Positions 34,936 through 45,570 of a stretch of DNA of 64,000 nt are shown piece by piece. Location: positions 21,573,501-21,637,500 of the forward strand of contig CM050454.1 of assembly GCA_027563935.2 (NCBI GenBank), in the 5' to 3' direction. The position numbers and the translations under genes are program-made. Position 1 is the stretch's first letter, and each line of letters starts with the position of its first letter. The notes below the pieces were generated by a model, which worked only from the letters and a program-made list of their open reading frames with translations, ran no database searches and was not told the DNA's origin. This stretch comes from Costus lasius. Taxonomy: Eukaryota; Streptophyta; Magnoliopsida; Zingiberales; Costaceae.

Positions 34936-35528
34936 AGAGGGGCTGGCCAGCATTCTCCCTTAGTTCTCTTAGAGGTAGAGTTTTCCTGGTGAGCGAGTGT
35001 GCCTTCAGCTTGTGTGGAAGACGAAGTAGCCTCGTCTTCAGAGTTTGTAAGAGTCGGCGACCGGTGTCTCGACTCGAAGTCTTTCTTGCTTTTTGAAGAG
35101 TAAATCCCACCGTTCTGAGTGGGTCAGGTTCGCCTGTTTCTACACGCTCTTTCCGAGTTGTGTTTTCGTTCGCCCTCTCACCCACGAGCATCCGAGCGTC
35201 GGAGTCGTGGACGGTTTTCCTGTTCGTTGGTTTGATCGCAGGTGCATAGGCGCGCGAGCTAACCCCGGGATCTGCAGTCCCTGTTCGTGCTTTGCTTAAA
35301 ATTGCTCTAAATGTTAGTGAGTGAATTTTAGTAATTTTGGGTGCCGTTGGATTTCTCTCGCATTGGTATTGCCTCGAAACGCATTTGCGCCGATTTCCCG
35401 TGTTTCTTGCTATATTTTCTGAGCGATTTGACTTCCCTCGTCTCAAGACCCTCTCACGATTTCTGTGCATTGTGTAAACACCATAGAGGACGGCATTAAG
35501 GACCAACCCTCCTATAGTAGCTGCATCA

Positions 35529-36186
35529 ATGTATCTTATGTTCGAACTTATTTTCTCGTAGCAAATATAATTTTATCTTGTGTTTATTTGATTTGTGCTG
35601 TTTTACTGCTAGTATTGCATTGGCCATGCAATTACTTTTCTTTGGCGCCGCAAGAAGGACCGAAAGGTGAATTGCGACGCTAGATCTGCCTTATCGAACA
35701 TGCTCTAAGCTATCAAGAAATGGGGTAGGATTTGTATAAGGAACTTTATAATATCTCTGAACCCATTGGATATGTCTAGATTTGATTAGCGACGAAAGTA
35801 GGACGCCAATCTAGATTGATACCGGATTACACTGTCGAAAGAGGGTAATCTGTACCATTGGATATCTCCTTGAATACTTTAATATTGCGTTATTATGATA
35901 TTATTTTGTTTGAGTTTAAGATCCACCAACGAGATGAACCCAAAGTTCTGATGTCTCTAAACCTTGTTTTCTATCGAAAACTTTCACTTGCTTGATTCGG
36001 CTAGCATTTGTATTTTGTTGTATTTTGATTTATTTTATGAAAACCCAAAACATTCACCCGATTGTCTAGCTATTGATTTGCAATCACTCGGTACTTGATT
36101 CCTGACCCTGTGGGATCAACTCTTAAGTACTACTATGGTAAACCGTTACGCTTGCGGTTAGATAGTAGTAGATAAACTACACATCA
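35529..36186 (+). repeat. C 5' LTR, right part
   Basis: Continues the LTR after solo LTR 2. It aligns with 43520-44173 of the 3' LTR, including TTGCATTGGCCAYGCAATTACTTTTCTT and CGTTACGCTTGCGGTTAG-like ends. It ends ACACATCA at 36186 before the primer site. Confidence 0.75.
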
Positions 36187-36210
36187 AGTTTTGGTGCCGT
36201 TGCCAGGGAC
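36187..36210 (+). other. C primer-binding site
   Basis: AGTTTTGGTGCCGTTGCC then AGGGAC, a mutated Athila site directly after the LTR end. Confidence 0.8.
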
Positions 36211-36671
36211 AGACAATCAATATCGAAGTGATTTAAGAGTTGATAGAGTAGACTTATCCTGTTTATTTTTGTTTCTTTTCTTACTTTTTTTTAGTAATTT
36301 AGTTTTCATTCTGTTAGTGTAACTCTACTTTTTCATAGTCTTTTTGAAATATTCACTATCAATTTTTTTAAGTTTAAGAAGAAATAGCCATATTATTACA
36401 ACTTGCTGATCATTTTGTGTGAAAGCCGATGGAAATTTTAGAGGATGTTCTAGTCAAGCTGAGAAGGACAATGAAGAAACTCAAACTTTTGTGAAAGTCC
36501 TTGATTCTACTAAACGAATCAATTCGATAATGGTAAAAATCTAAAAACCTACATGAGGAAGCACCCCTGGTAACTACTGAAAGAAACCTATACCTGAAAT
36601 CACTGTCTGACAATTTAAGGTATGCATTCCTTGGTGCTGACTTACACATTCTAAACTTTGAATTACACTAC
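36211..36671 (+). pseudogene. C remnant of protease and pre-RT segment
   Basis: Near 36423-36460 the sequence KPMEILEDVLVKL matches the protease segment KPMGILEDVPIKV of element E. Near 36592-36645 LKSLSDNLRYAFLGADLH matches LKSLPENLRYEFLGANST just before the E reverse transcriptase. Almost everything else of gag and all of reverse transcriptase, RNase H and integrase is gone, and the stem-loop pair follows at once. C is therefore a deletion derivative. Confidence 0.7.
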
Positions 36672-36719
36672 GGTCAAGCTAATGACCCTAAACTAGCACT
36701 TTTTGGGAGGCAAACCAAG
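36672..36719 (+). other. Paired stem-loops in C
   Basis: Hairpin one is GGTCA, loop AGCTAA, TGACC (36672-36687), a fully paired variant of GGTCG/CGACC in E. The second (36700-36719) is partly eroded, with TTGG and CCAA around GGAGGCAAA. The spacer has TAGCACT in place of TAGCGCT. Confidence 0.6.
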
Positions 36720-37344
36720 TGCTTTATTTTTATTTCTTTAATTTTAATTTGTTATATCTGATGTATGTTATTTATTTGAAGTTGCTTGCAAGATTACTAC
36801 TTTGGCTGTAATAACCTGGTCTCTCGCAATTCCATTAAAAAAAATCTGGGATTACAGGCACAGTCGTAATATCCTTTACGGTCGTGATATGGCTGAATAG
36901 GAGGCCATTCATATTTTGATAAGCAGATCATGGCAATAAAAATCCAGGATCATTGAGGGTTTATGGGCCCCCCTTTTTCCACCTCCGCTCATCAAAGCAT
37001 CGTCGACCTCCATTTATTACCACTGAAACTATCGCTGCTCTTCATCTTTTTCAATAGAAATCAGCGTGAGACGAGTCACATGCTAGAGAAGTCATCCATG
37101 CCGCGCCGCCCTTCATCAATCTGACTTCAAACTGCCGCAATGCCTGCCTCTAGCCTTAAAGGAAAATAGTGCCTCCCTTCTCAATCATCAAAGCATCGTT
37201 GCTCTTCAACTGAAATCGACATTGCTCCAATGGGCGCCGCCCTTTCCTCCTTCCACAGGCAAAAAATTGCCGCCGCCTCTTCTGTTCGTCAGATTTCCAG
37301 GATTTAATGCGGAGGAGAAACGGGGTTGTTCTCCTTTTGTTCTC
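36720..37344 (+). other. C region before the LINE: CG dyads and env-position leader
   Basis: Dyads such as TTACGGTCGTGATATGG lie at 36850-36900. From 36960 the sequence becomes C-rich and resembles 40383-40720; a 23-base block starting GCCTCCCTTCTCAATC is identical at 37171-37193 and 40493-40515. This looks like the leader of the env-position frame, interrupted by the LINE. No frame is recognised. Confidence 0.45.
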
Positions 37345-37900
37345 AATAACTCTATTATTACTTTGAAATAGTTCATTTATACTCATGGTCTCACTGACCT
37401 GGGCTATGACTCTAACCCTTATACTTGGTCTAACAACCGTAAGGGTCTTGGGAAAATTCTCTATCGTCTTGATAGAGCTCTCGCCAATAACAACTGGCTT
37501 AAACTTTTTAACAACACGGTAGGCACTCACTTGCCTAGAATTGCTTCTGATCATAGTCCTCTTCTTATAAAAATTTTTTCCTCCACTTTTAAGAGGCCTC
37601 CCTTTGGATATCATGCTCTCTAGAACAATTATATCGAAGCTCATCACATTGTCAAGAAGGCCTGGAGTTTTAATAATTATTCTGACCCCTTATTTGAAAC
37701 CCGCTTCAACACCATTGAAAAGGACCTTAGACTTTGGAGCAAAACGTCTCTTGGTAGTCTTGAAATTGCTTTGAAAACTACCCTCCAAAAAATTACTGAC
37801 CTTGAGCGCCTTGAATCTAACAACTTTCTTACTCCGGATGATGATATACAACTTCATATGCTCACTAATAAAGCTAAGGCGCTTACCGTCAAATTAACTT
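37345..37900 (+). pseudogene. LINE endonuclease C-terminus
   Basis: The plus strand reads FIYTHGLTDLGYDSNPYTWSNNR, then RLDRALANNNW and the conserved catalytic stretch ASDHSPLLIKI at about 37543-37575, with the His of the SDH motif. This enzyme nicks target DNA so that reverse transcription can start. A stop follows near 37622 (ALAL in other families), then a linker with TLQKITDLERLESNNFL toward the reverse transcriptase. Confidence 0.8.
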
Positions 37901-38059
37901 AAAGTGGCATACCTTAGCTAAATGTAATTGGCTTAAGTATGGGGATGTCAATTCCAAGTTTTTCCATCAAATGGTTTCTAATCGAAAAAGACAAAACGTC
38001 ATAAGATACATTAATGTTGAGAATGGTCCCCCCCCCCAACTGATACAAATGATATCCTA

Positions 38060-39551
38060 ATGCTTTTCCACCACTTCTATATTTCTCTTTGGGATGAGAA
38101 TGCTACCCACCCAAGACTTACTAACTCTTGCTCTGCGATCCTTAATAGACATAAAACTTACCTTCCTGATGAAACTTGCTTTCAACTTACTACTCCTTTC
38201 ACTGCTAAGGAAAGTAATCTTGTCATCACTGAGCTGAAAATTGGCAAAAGCCCTAGCCCTGATGGCTTTACTAATGAATTTTACAAACATTACTCGATCC
38301 TCATAAAAGATGATTTTCTCAAAGCTATCACTTATTTCCAGCAAAACTATGCTATTCCTTCTAATTGGGCTAAAATACAACTTATCTTCATCCCTAAATC
38401 GAACTAGGTTAGGAAAATTCAAGATTCCAGACATATTGCTTTATGTAATGTCAATTACAAGATCCTCTCCAAGATCCTAGCGAATAGAATCAAACCTCTT
38501 CTTCCCAATCTCATTAGTTTGGAACAAGCTGTTTTCATTAAAGACAGAAATATACATGATAACATTCTCATTACTCAAGAGCTTGCTCATAGCATGCACT
38601 TTTCTCAATCAAAGAATCCCTTGATTCTTATCAAAATTGACATTGAAAAAGCCTTTGACTCTATGAAAAGGAGGGCAAATTCCCTTGCTATGGATCTCCT
38701 TGGTTTTCCTTCTCAATTTATCAAGTGGGTTGAAGCTTGTGTGTACTCTCCTTCCTTTACCTGTAGTATAAATGGGGACTTCTCTCCATATTTCAAAGGC
38801 AACCGTGGCATTAGGCAAGGAGACCCACTTTATCCTTACCTTTTTTGTTATAACTACTAATATCCTCAGTATCCTCCTTAATCACGCTTGCCAAACTAAA
38901 AGGATCACCCCCTTCAATATCAAAGGAAAATGTCACATTTTTCATCTTATGTATGCTGATGAGAAATGTGACATTTTCCTTTTACTGGCCTGTAGAAAAT
39001 CTTGCATTAACATCAAGAAAATCCTTCATGAATTCTATGATATTACTAGCTTGAAAGTCATTGCTTCTAAAACTAGAATCTTGTTCCCAAGAAGCTACCC
39101 AAGACAAACTAGAAATGATATTTCCAAAGTCCTTGGTCTTCGACAGGGTAACTTCCCTTTTGAATACCTTGGCTCTAACATCAACCCCACCCAAAGTCCG
39201 ATTCAAACGTTTAACGAAAGCATGGATCAGATCCAAAGTAGGATGCTGACCTGGCAAGGGCGTATCCTCTCCCAAGCTGGTAGAATAACTCTTGCCAAAA
39301 GTGTCCTTTCTTCCATTCCCATCCACAACATAGTTACTAATGGGCTTAGTAGATCGCATTTGATAAAACTGAATGCCTCGATCAGAATATTTATGTGGGC
39401 TAAAGAAAATCTCAAAAGAGGTCTTCATCTCATCAATTGGCAAACGCTGGTTAGACCTAAAAACTTGGGCGGCATCCATGTTAAAGATCTTAACCTCATG
39501 CGCCCTGCTATTAACTGTAAAAGAATTTTGGATTTTCTCAATAACAAATAG
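38060..39551 (+). pseudogene. LINE reverse transcriptase
   Basis: Order of motifs: KIGKSPSPDGFTNEFYK (38235), NWAKIQLIFIPKSN then a stop at 38405, RHIALCNVNYKILSKILANR, FIKDRNIHDNILITQELAH, IKIDIEKAFDS (38630), GNRGIRQGDPLYPYLF (38805) and, in another frame, HLMYADE at about 38945-38965 where YADD or FADD is usual. The C-terminal part (VLSSIPIHNIVTNGLS, FMWAKENLKRGLHLINWQTLVRPKNLGGI) is well preserved. At least one frameshift near 38850 and several stops inactivate it. The second active-site Asp is Glu. Confidence 0.85.
38922..38982 (+). repeat. 19-bp perfect inverted repeat across the LINE RT active site
   Basis: AAAGGAAAATGTCACATTT at 38922-38940 is followed after 23 bases by its exact reverse complement at 38964-38982. 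The spacer encodes HLMYADE, the catalytic motif. Such an arm is not expected in coding sequence and may reflect copying from the opposite strand. Confidence 0.8.
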
Positions 39552-39670
39552 AACATTTGGGTCAATCTCTATCAAGCTAAATACGGTAAGATTGACCCTT
39601 GGTCTCCTAAACGCAAGATAAACTCTAGCAAGGGCTGGAAGGCCCTTATGGAGGATTTCAACGTTGACTT

Positions 39671-39975
39671 CCTCGTCACCAGACATCATCGGTAGAGTCC
39701 CCATAGCGTTCCGGTGGTGTGGGTGAGTGGTGGAACGTCGTGGCCAACTCTGCCTCATCTTCGTCTCTCTCGCATCCGCCGCCGTAGCAGCCAGCGCCAA
39801 TGTCCAGACTGCCTCGGAAGGTGCTAACGGCAATCACTTCTCTGAATAGAAGGAGCTGGCGTCTGTGTGATTGCCGAGGTACCTCCCTGCTTCCCTTCCA
39901 GCTTTTCTCCCCAGTCAAGCATGCGATTCTCGGCGGATCTCCTGTCTTCGCGTCGTCTTCCCTCCGTCTGAGCAC
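39671..39975 (+). other. GC-richer unassigned segment
   Basis: Between the LINE and the LTR fragment. Its base composition is richer in G and C than its surroundings. A 283-codon minus-strand frame (38982-39833) begins inside it but runs antisense to the LINE, so it is most likely a shadow. I do not recognise the sequence. Confidence 0.35.
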
Positions 39976-40377
39976 TGATGTCTCATATTTTTATACTCTT
40001 TTACACATATATTTACCTGTGATCGAGACCTATTTTTATGTTTTTACATCTCTTTCCAGATTACGCCATCGAAAGAGGGTAATCTGTACCTTTTGATATT
40101 TCCTTGAGCGCTTTTAAAATTGCTTTGCTATAATTTTAACTCGTTTGAATTCAAGATCCATCAATGAGACAAACCCGATGTTCCGATATCTCTAACCCCT
40201 GTTTTCTACCAAAAACTTTCTCTTGCCATATTCGGTTTACTTTTAGTTATATTTGCTTCACCTTTCATAATTTCAAACCACTTAATCGATTGTCTAGATA
40301 TTGATTCATAATCACTTGGTAATTGATCACTATCCCTGTGGGATAGATACTTTATTACTATCACGACAAAACCATCA
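39976..40377 (+). repeat. Short LTR fragment of the C family with internal deletion
   Basis: It begins TGATGTCTCATATTT, follows the start of the C LTR to CTCTTTCCAG, then jumps to ATTACGCCATCGAAAGAGGG, a position about 1.4 kb further on in the 3' LTR (near 43820). It then follows the LTR until ACGACAAAACCATCA. The last 60 or so bases of the LTR are missing. The flanks AGCAC and CTCCC do not match. Confidence 0.65.
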
Positions 40378-41340
40378 CTCCCTTCTTTTGAAGTCGACAG
40401 CTTTACTGCGATGACCTCATCAATTTGCAGCAGAAACCGCCGTCCCCTTTTCTCCAGCTTCAACTGAAAACGTCTCCCTTTGCGGCAGAAACGCCTCCCT
40501 TCTCAATCATCAAAGTGGAAACACTCTGAACTGAAAGCAGTCGTCGCCCTGGAACGCCCGCACCTTCATGAAGCCGTTTGCCGTTCTCTAGCTTTCTTGG
40601 ATTAAATTGGATGTCGCTCCTCCTTCCGCAGCTGCGCCTTCAGCGAAATCACACTGCAGTAGCGTGAGATTAATGCCTCCGCCTCTTCCATTTAGAAATC
40701 AGGCCGTTTACTATTTAAAAGAAGTATCAAGAACAATTTCTTCTCCACTGCTCGACCTTCTCTATTCATGAGATTCCCGATGCTGCTGCTACCTCTACAG
40801 ACGCTGATCACCCAATTCCCGTCTCTGATTTCATCCATGGCGCTAGAAAAAGGGCTACTACCTCCAGTTCGGCTGATATCCATTTTTCATCCTTCGATTT
40901 TATCTGCCGAGACACACATCAGCTCCGCATCAACGTGCTACATAAGAGTGCTGAGAAGACTTCCACCTTTCTAATCTCTTCATCCAACCAGATCTCTCGG
41001 CTCTTCCACACTTTGGTACGATTCTCACTGCTGCTTTCTCTTTCATCTGCAATGGCCCCCAAATGTAAGATTGGAGCACGGAAGTCTACTATGCACATAC
41101 CTGCAACCACATTCTACCAGTCTTCTTCTTCTGCCGTTCTGCCCTCCTCATCGGACGCTATACCAAGGCCGCATGCTGTCTTTGGCTTTCCTATGTGCAA
41201 AGTTGTTCAAATCCACAAATGCCAACAGCTTCTCCAACTTCTCTGGGAGTCCTGCTGAATTCTCATGATGTCGATGAGGACGACCCTCAAGAGGAATGTG
41301 CTGAGATGAGCATAGACAATGACTCCAACTGATCTTGTGA
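40378..41340 (+). pseudogene. C env-position frame remnant
   Basis: C-rich leader sequence precedes ATGGCCCCCAAATG at 41053 (MAPKCKIGARKSTMH), similar to the start of the B env-position protein (MAPKTKQVVSKK). Soon afterward the reading breaks up; an acidic end (DVDEDDPQEECAEMS) at about 41268-41310 is followed by a stop. The body of the domain is deleted. The assignment rests on the start motif, the acidic tail and the position before the 3' hairpins. Confidence 0.4.
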
Positions 41341-42360
41341 GTATCTCCACCCATATCTCCAAATTTTGATCTTTATATGCTATGTATATTTCAAGTCTAG
41401 GAGATAGAGGGTTCACTTTGGTTTGTCTTGATTTAAAACTTTTTAGATAATTACAACACTTTGTGTTTTGTTTTGATTCTCCTTGTTTTGATGCTGGATA
41501 CACCCTTGCTTTCCGATATTGGATTATACTCTGCGATTACTTTCACATGCTGATACTGTTCTGATTTTCAATGGAAATCATGAGAGCTTCATATTTATAT
41601 TGACTCCATGGACATCATATGTTTTGAATCTTAGTTCTGGGTCAGGAATTTCATTTGATTATCTTATATGATGGAGAAAGGTAGTGGAGTGGTAGATCCA
41701 ATTTTTGATCAAGAATTTTCCTTTCAAAGCATGATATGAACTTTCCGTGGAAGTATATAACTCTATCTACTTGATTCTCCTTGCTATATGTTGGAAATAA
41801 TCAATGCACTTACTTTATGATCTCCTCTCAAAATCTTGAAATTTTATTGAAAAAAAAACAACAACAACAAAAAAAAAGAAGAAAAGAAAGAAAATAAAAC
41901 AGACTCCTCTACTTGGCACTGCGAAAAATTGGCAATGGTACCGAAGATATAAGTTGAAGTCTATTTTAAAAAAAGACTCCTCTACTTGGCACTGCGTAAA
42001 ATTGGTAGTGGTACCTAAGAAATGAGTTGAAGTCAAAATAAAATTGAGAGGATAAAAATAAAACAAAAATAAAGAGTGCATTGATGTTTTCCAACTCGTG
42101 TTTTTGGTTGAATCAGGTTTGAACATAGTGCAGGTTCCAAACAGGAGATTATTGCATCTCGTGGAGGTAAGTCTTATTTGACTTTGGTCTTGGATCTTCA
42201 CACTCTTACTCCTGACGATAGATGATTATCTTGAATGATATTTCCCTGACTTACTAAGATTTATTCATAATGATATTTTCCCTCGGACATAATATTTTAC
42301 AAGCTTGTCATGATTTCATCTTTTTTGGATTACCACTTTTATTTGCTTGAGGATAATCAA
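41341..42360 (+). other. C 3' untranslated region
   Basis: AT-rich, no credible frame. It holds the hairpin doublet at 41902-42034. CTTGAGGATAATCAATG at 42344-42360 corresponds to the CTTGAGGACAAGCAAAG stretch beside other gypsy 3' LTRs. Confidence 0.55.
41902..42034 (+). other. Doubled 60-bp hairpin in C 3' region
   Basis: Copies at 41902-41961 and 41974-42034, each GACTCCTCTACTTGGCACTG ... GTTGAAGTC. They are the plus-strand version of the unit in B, NA2 and D. The central stem (CACTGC against GCAATG or GTAGTG) carries mismatches, so this copy has decayed. Confidence 0.55.
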
Positions 42361-44173
42361 TGATCTATGCCTAGGAGATTTTAGACCCATATTTACTTGT
42401 GAATCGAGACCTATTTTCATATTTTTACATCTTTTTCTGGCTTATTTCATTGATTTTCTTCAGAAGCTTCACTTCTTGTCATGTTTGATGAATATAAGAT
42501 AATTCACTCATTTCTAGAGCTATTTGGAAGTATATTTACATCCCTGAGTGAATCAAGAACCTTGACGAGAAGTTTGGCTTCAAACGGAGCTAATTTCAAG
42601 AATTACGACCGAGACCATAATCTGCATTATGACCGTAATTTCTAGTTTAAATTCCCAAGAATCCCATTTTCATTCATGCATAATCATATTCCGAAGGTGT
42701 GCCCTTAATTTTCCCAAAAGAAGTCTTTCGTAAGACGAAAACTTTGACAAAAGACATTACGGGTATAGCCATAATTTCACCATGCCCGTAATCTTCACAT
42801 CGGTGACCTTTGATATCATACTATGGCCGAAATCCAAGTCAAGTCAAAGGTCAATTCACACGCAAAATTTCAGATGAAATGGAGTTCGTTACAGAAATTA
42901 TAGGCATGGCCATAATCTCATTACACCCGTAATGGTGTTAAGAGCATTAAGTGTGTTGAAGGGCTGCATTAATTCGGTCATAATTTTTTCGTTACAACTC
43001 CAATTTGGGCGTTTTTGGTGTCATTACAATGAGCTTTTAATGGCCCATAAGTGTATGAATGTTTCAAGAGCCGAAGAGAATTGATGCTGACATTACAGTC
43101 ATGCCCGTAATCTTCATTACACCCATAATCACACTTCTGCAGCCTAAACTTAAAAGAGCCATAACTCTCTCATTATAGCTCCGTTTTGGACGTTTAAGGC
43201 GTCAAAACGTAGCTAATTAAGAGAGCTATCAAGTCACACGTTCAGAAGTTGGATTATATTCTCTAAAAAGTGTGAAAAGCCTCTTGCATTGGCGATGAGT
43301 CTTGGCTTGGTGTGAAGTTCTGAAAATTTGGGAGAAGAAGATATCTTGTGCTTACATTCCAAAAGGCTTGATGGAAGAAGATTGCAACCCCTTTTGAAGA
43401 GTTTGTGGTTTTCTATCTTCAATTATTTTTTATATTTTCTTCTTCTTATAGAGATTTGTACTCAAACGACGCTATAATAGCGTAATCTCTTTATCGGAAC
43501 TAAGGGTGTAGTCTCGTTGTTTGTATCTTTTGTTCGAACTTGTTATTTCATAGCAATACAAATTTTATCTTGTGTTTATTCGTTTTATGCTATTTTACTG
43601 TTAGTGTTGCATTGGCCACGCAATTACTTTTCTTAGGCGCCACAAGAAGGACCAAAAGATGAATTGAGACACTAGATCTGCTAGTTCGAACATACTCTGA
43701 GCCGTCAAGAAATGGGGCGGAATTTGTGTGAGGAATTTTATAGTATCTCCGAACCCAATGGATCAATCTAGGTCCTGTTTGCCATGAAAGTAGGACACCG
43801 ATCTAGATTGATACCGGATTACACCGTCAAAAGAGGGTAATCTGTACCTTTTGATATTTCTTTGAGTGCATTTAAAATTGCTTTGCTATAATTCTAACTC
43901 ATTTGAATTTAAGATTCATCAATGAGACGAACCCGATGTTCCGATATCTCTAACCCCTATTTTCTACCAAAAACTTTCTCTTGCCAAATTTGGTTTACTT
44001 TTAGTTATATTTGCTTTACTTTTCATAATTTCAAACCACTTAATTGATTGTCTAGATATCGATTCATAATCACTTGGTAATTGATCATTGTCCCTATGGG
44101 ATCGACACTTTATTACCATCACGACAAAACTGTCAGGCTTGCGGTTAGTTGTGTGATAGTACAACACACATCA
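42361..44173 (+). repeat. C 3' LTR
   Basis: The 3' end ACACACATCA at 44173 matches the end of the 5' LTR. The start is uncertain (42361-42380): TGATCTATGCC is at 42361, and CGAGACCTATTTTC at 42408 aligns with the start of the fragment at 39976. CG-dyad phrases such as CATTACAGTCATGCCCGTAATCTTC occur at 42600-43140. After 44173 only AG of a primer site remains before other sequence begins. Confidence 0.65.
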
Positions 44174-45570
44174 AGCACCAGCCGCCTGCATGCGTGAACT
44201 CCCGGCCTCGGACTCGACTACGTGCGGCTATGTCTCGTTGCTCACTGGACGAGCTCCCTATGCCAATGTGTGGAGCTTCCCTTTTCTTCTCTGAGCTCGC
44301 CTGCGCACGAGGCCCGTTCCTCCTTCCTCCCTGTCGTCCACCAACGCATATCATCTCCTTGGGTTCGTCGCCTCCATGTGGCATTGCTCCCAGAGATGAG
44401 CACCCTCCATTCAAACGGCCAGCCGGGTGGATGTTGACGGAGCCTTCTTTGCCAATAAGAGTGAGCGGTGACGAGGATGGCACCTCCTTTCACATCAGAG
44501 CTTCCTTCTCGTCGAGCTCACCTATGTGCGAGCATTACCTCATCGGTGCCGGTTGTCACCTACATGCGACCGAAGCTGGCCACCTTGGGCCGGTTGCCTA
44601 TGGGTAACCCTTCCCCTCCGATCGTTCTCGCTTGTGCATGAGAAAGATGAGGCTGTCGGCTTCGTCGTCACCTATGTGTGATGTCACTTGTGGAGCGTCG
44701 TCCGACCTCTTCACCGACGTGAGAGCGAGGCACTGGCTGGGTCCTCTCCATTACTGACGTGCAAGCTGTATGGACGACTGTCTGCGGACGCTAGTTGTCG
44801 ACGTAGCAAGCAGACGAGTGGGTGAGTCTAGCTCCCCAACGCAGTACGTCTGGCTACTCCCCTCTGCTTCCTCTGGGAAGCGAGCGTGTTTAGTTGCTAT
44901 TGTGGACCACGTCTGATGCGGTCAATTACAGGTGGGCCCATTTTGGGTTTGGGTGAACCCAGTTCGACTCAATGAAACCGATTATCGGTAAATTGTGAGC
45001 GTTGATCAGAGTCGTGTTGGGATAGTAGAGATCCCTGTGGAGTCCTTGGTCGGGTTGGGGGTCGATTCGAGGAACCTTCCCTGCTAGTCGCACACAATCT
45101 CACAGTTACGACCATGGTGCCCTTGCGTGGGCATGTTTGGACTCGAGTCAAGCATTGACTCCCGTGTATAAATATAAAAAAATTGGTTACCATAATTTAG
45201 GGCATGACTACTTAGTATCAGAGGCCAGGGTCTGCGCGTTCCAACTTGTACAAGCGTTGTACTCGTATTTCATCTAACCCAACTGCTTGTGTGCATATAG
45301 TGTTTTCGACGGACAGTAGACTATCGTCCCTCCAGGACATAGTTGGAGATGGGGCTTTAGGCCCCTGCACTTTGGTGGGGGGTCGTGTCCACACTGCTTG
45401 TCTCCAACGAGCGCCTCGTAGCTCAGGTGACTCGACTCACTGAGGAGCTAGAGGCATGCCGGGTGGAGGTCACGTTGCTGAAGGGCACTATGGCGGCTTC
45501 GATAGCACTGACCGCGATAGATCTCTGCCAGGGGACATCGTGCGATGACTTGTCCTGGAGCTTGCTCCCT
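44174..45570 (+). mobile_element. GC-rich fragment: LTR end, primer site and start of an unidentified element
   Basis: The segment is markedly richer in G and C than the rest of the window. A TATAAATATAAA stretch lies at 45169, then AGTATCAGAGGCC at 45214-45226, close to the initiator-Met primer site (TGGTATCAGAGC) used by many chromovirus and copia elements. From 45385 the frame NERLVAQVTRLTEELEACRVEVTLLKG reads like a short coiled coil, possibly the start of a gag. The fragment is cut at 45570 by LTR D. Assignment to an LTR element is tentative. Frames at 44149-44607 on both strands are not recognised. Confidence 0.4.

Larger units (their letters stand above)
33891..35528 (+). mobile_element. 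Solo LTR 2-like insert (1,638 bp) carrying a tandem repeat
   Basis: It begins TGATGTAGGAGC and ends GCTGCATCA. Flanks are GTGTA (33886-33890) and ATGTA (35529-35533), a 5-bp duplication with one mismatch. Comparison with the C 3' LTR (TTTGTATCTTTTGTTCG near 43525) shows that the insert splits an otherwise continuous LTR. It holds five 96-bp repeats, a TATA box at 34928 and a C/G-richer body than its surroundings. No primer site, gag or second LTR is seen. A solo LTR of an unknown family fits best; a small non-LTR element with similar ends is the alternative. Confidence 0.65.
37345..39670 (+). mobile_element. L1-type LINE, 5' truncated, decayed
   Basis: The plus strand encodes the end of an AP-type endonuclease and a reverse transcriptase of plant L1 elements. 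The N-terminal part of the endonuclease is missing, as usual for 5'-truncated LINE copies. The 3' end near 39670 shows no poly(A) tract and no target duplication that I can find, so the right border is uncertain. It separates two parts of the C env-position region. Confidence 0.8.
33690..44173 (+). mobile_element. C: gypsy element with reduced interior and several insertions
   Basis: The 5' LTR (33690-36186, left part lost, split by a solo LTR) and 3' LTR (about 42361-44173) are related over long stretches, for example TAGAGATTTGTACT, GATACCGGATTACAC and GAACCCAATGGAT. A primer site follows the 5' LTR. The interior keeps only scraps of protease and the segment before reverse transcriptase, the stem-loop pair, an env-position remnant and the 3' hairpin doublet. 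A LINE fragment and an LTR fragment are inserted. Confidence 0.7.

Noticed and set aside
34922..35506. A 194-codon minus-strand frame in the second solo LTR-like insert
   Set aside because: It is antisense to the TATA box and downstream leader, Arg/Thr-rich, and unrelated to known proteins.
38982..39833. A 283-codon minus-strand frame
   Set aside because: It runs antisense to the well-supported LINE reverse transcriptase and shows no domain of its own.
44149..44607. Plus- and minus-strand frames of 110-150 codons in the GC-rich fragment
   Set aside because: High GC leaves all frames open by chance; readings are Ser/Pro/Arg-rich without motifs, and one crosses the LTR border.
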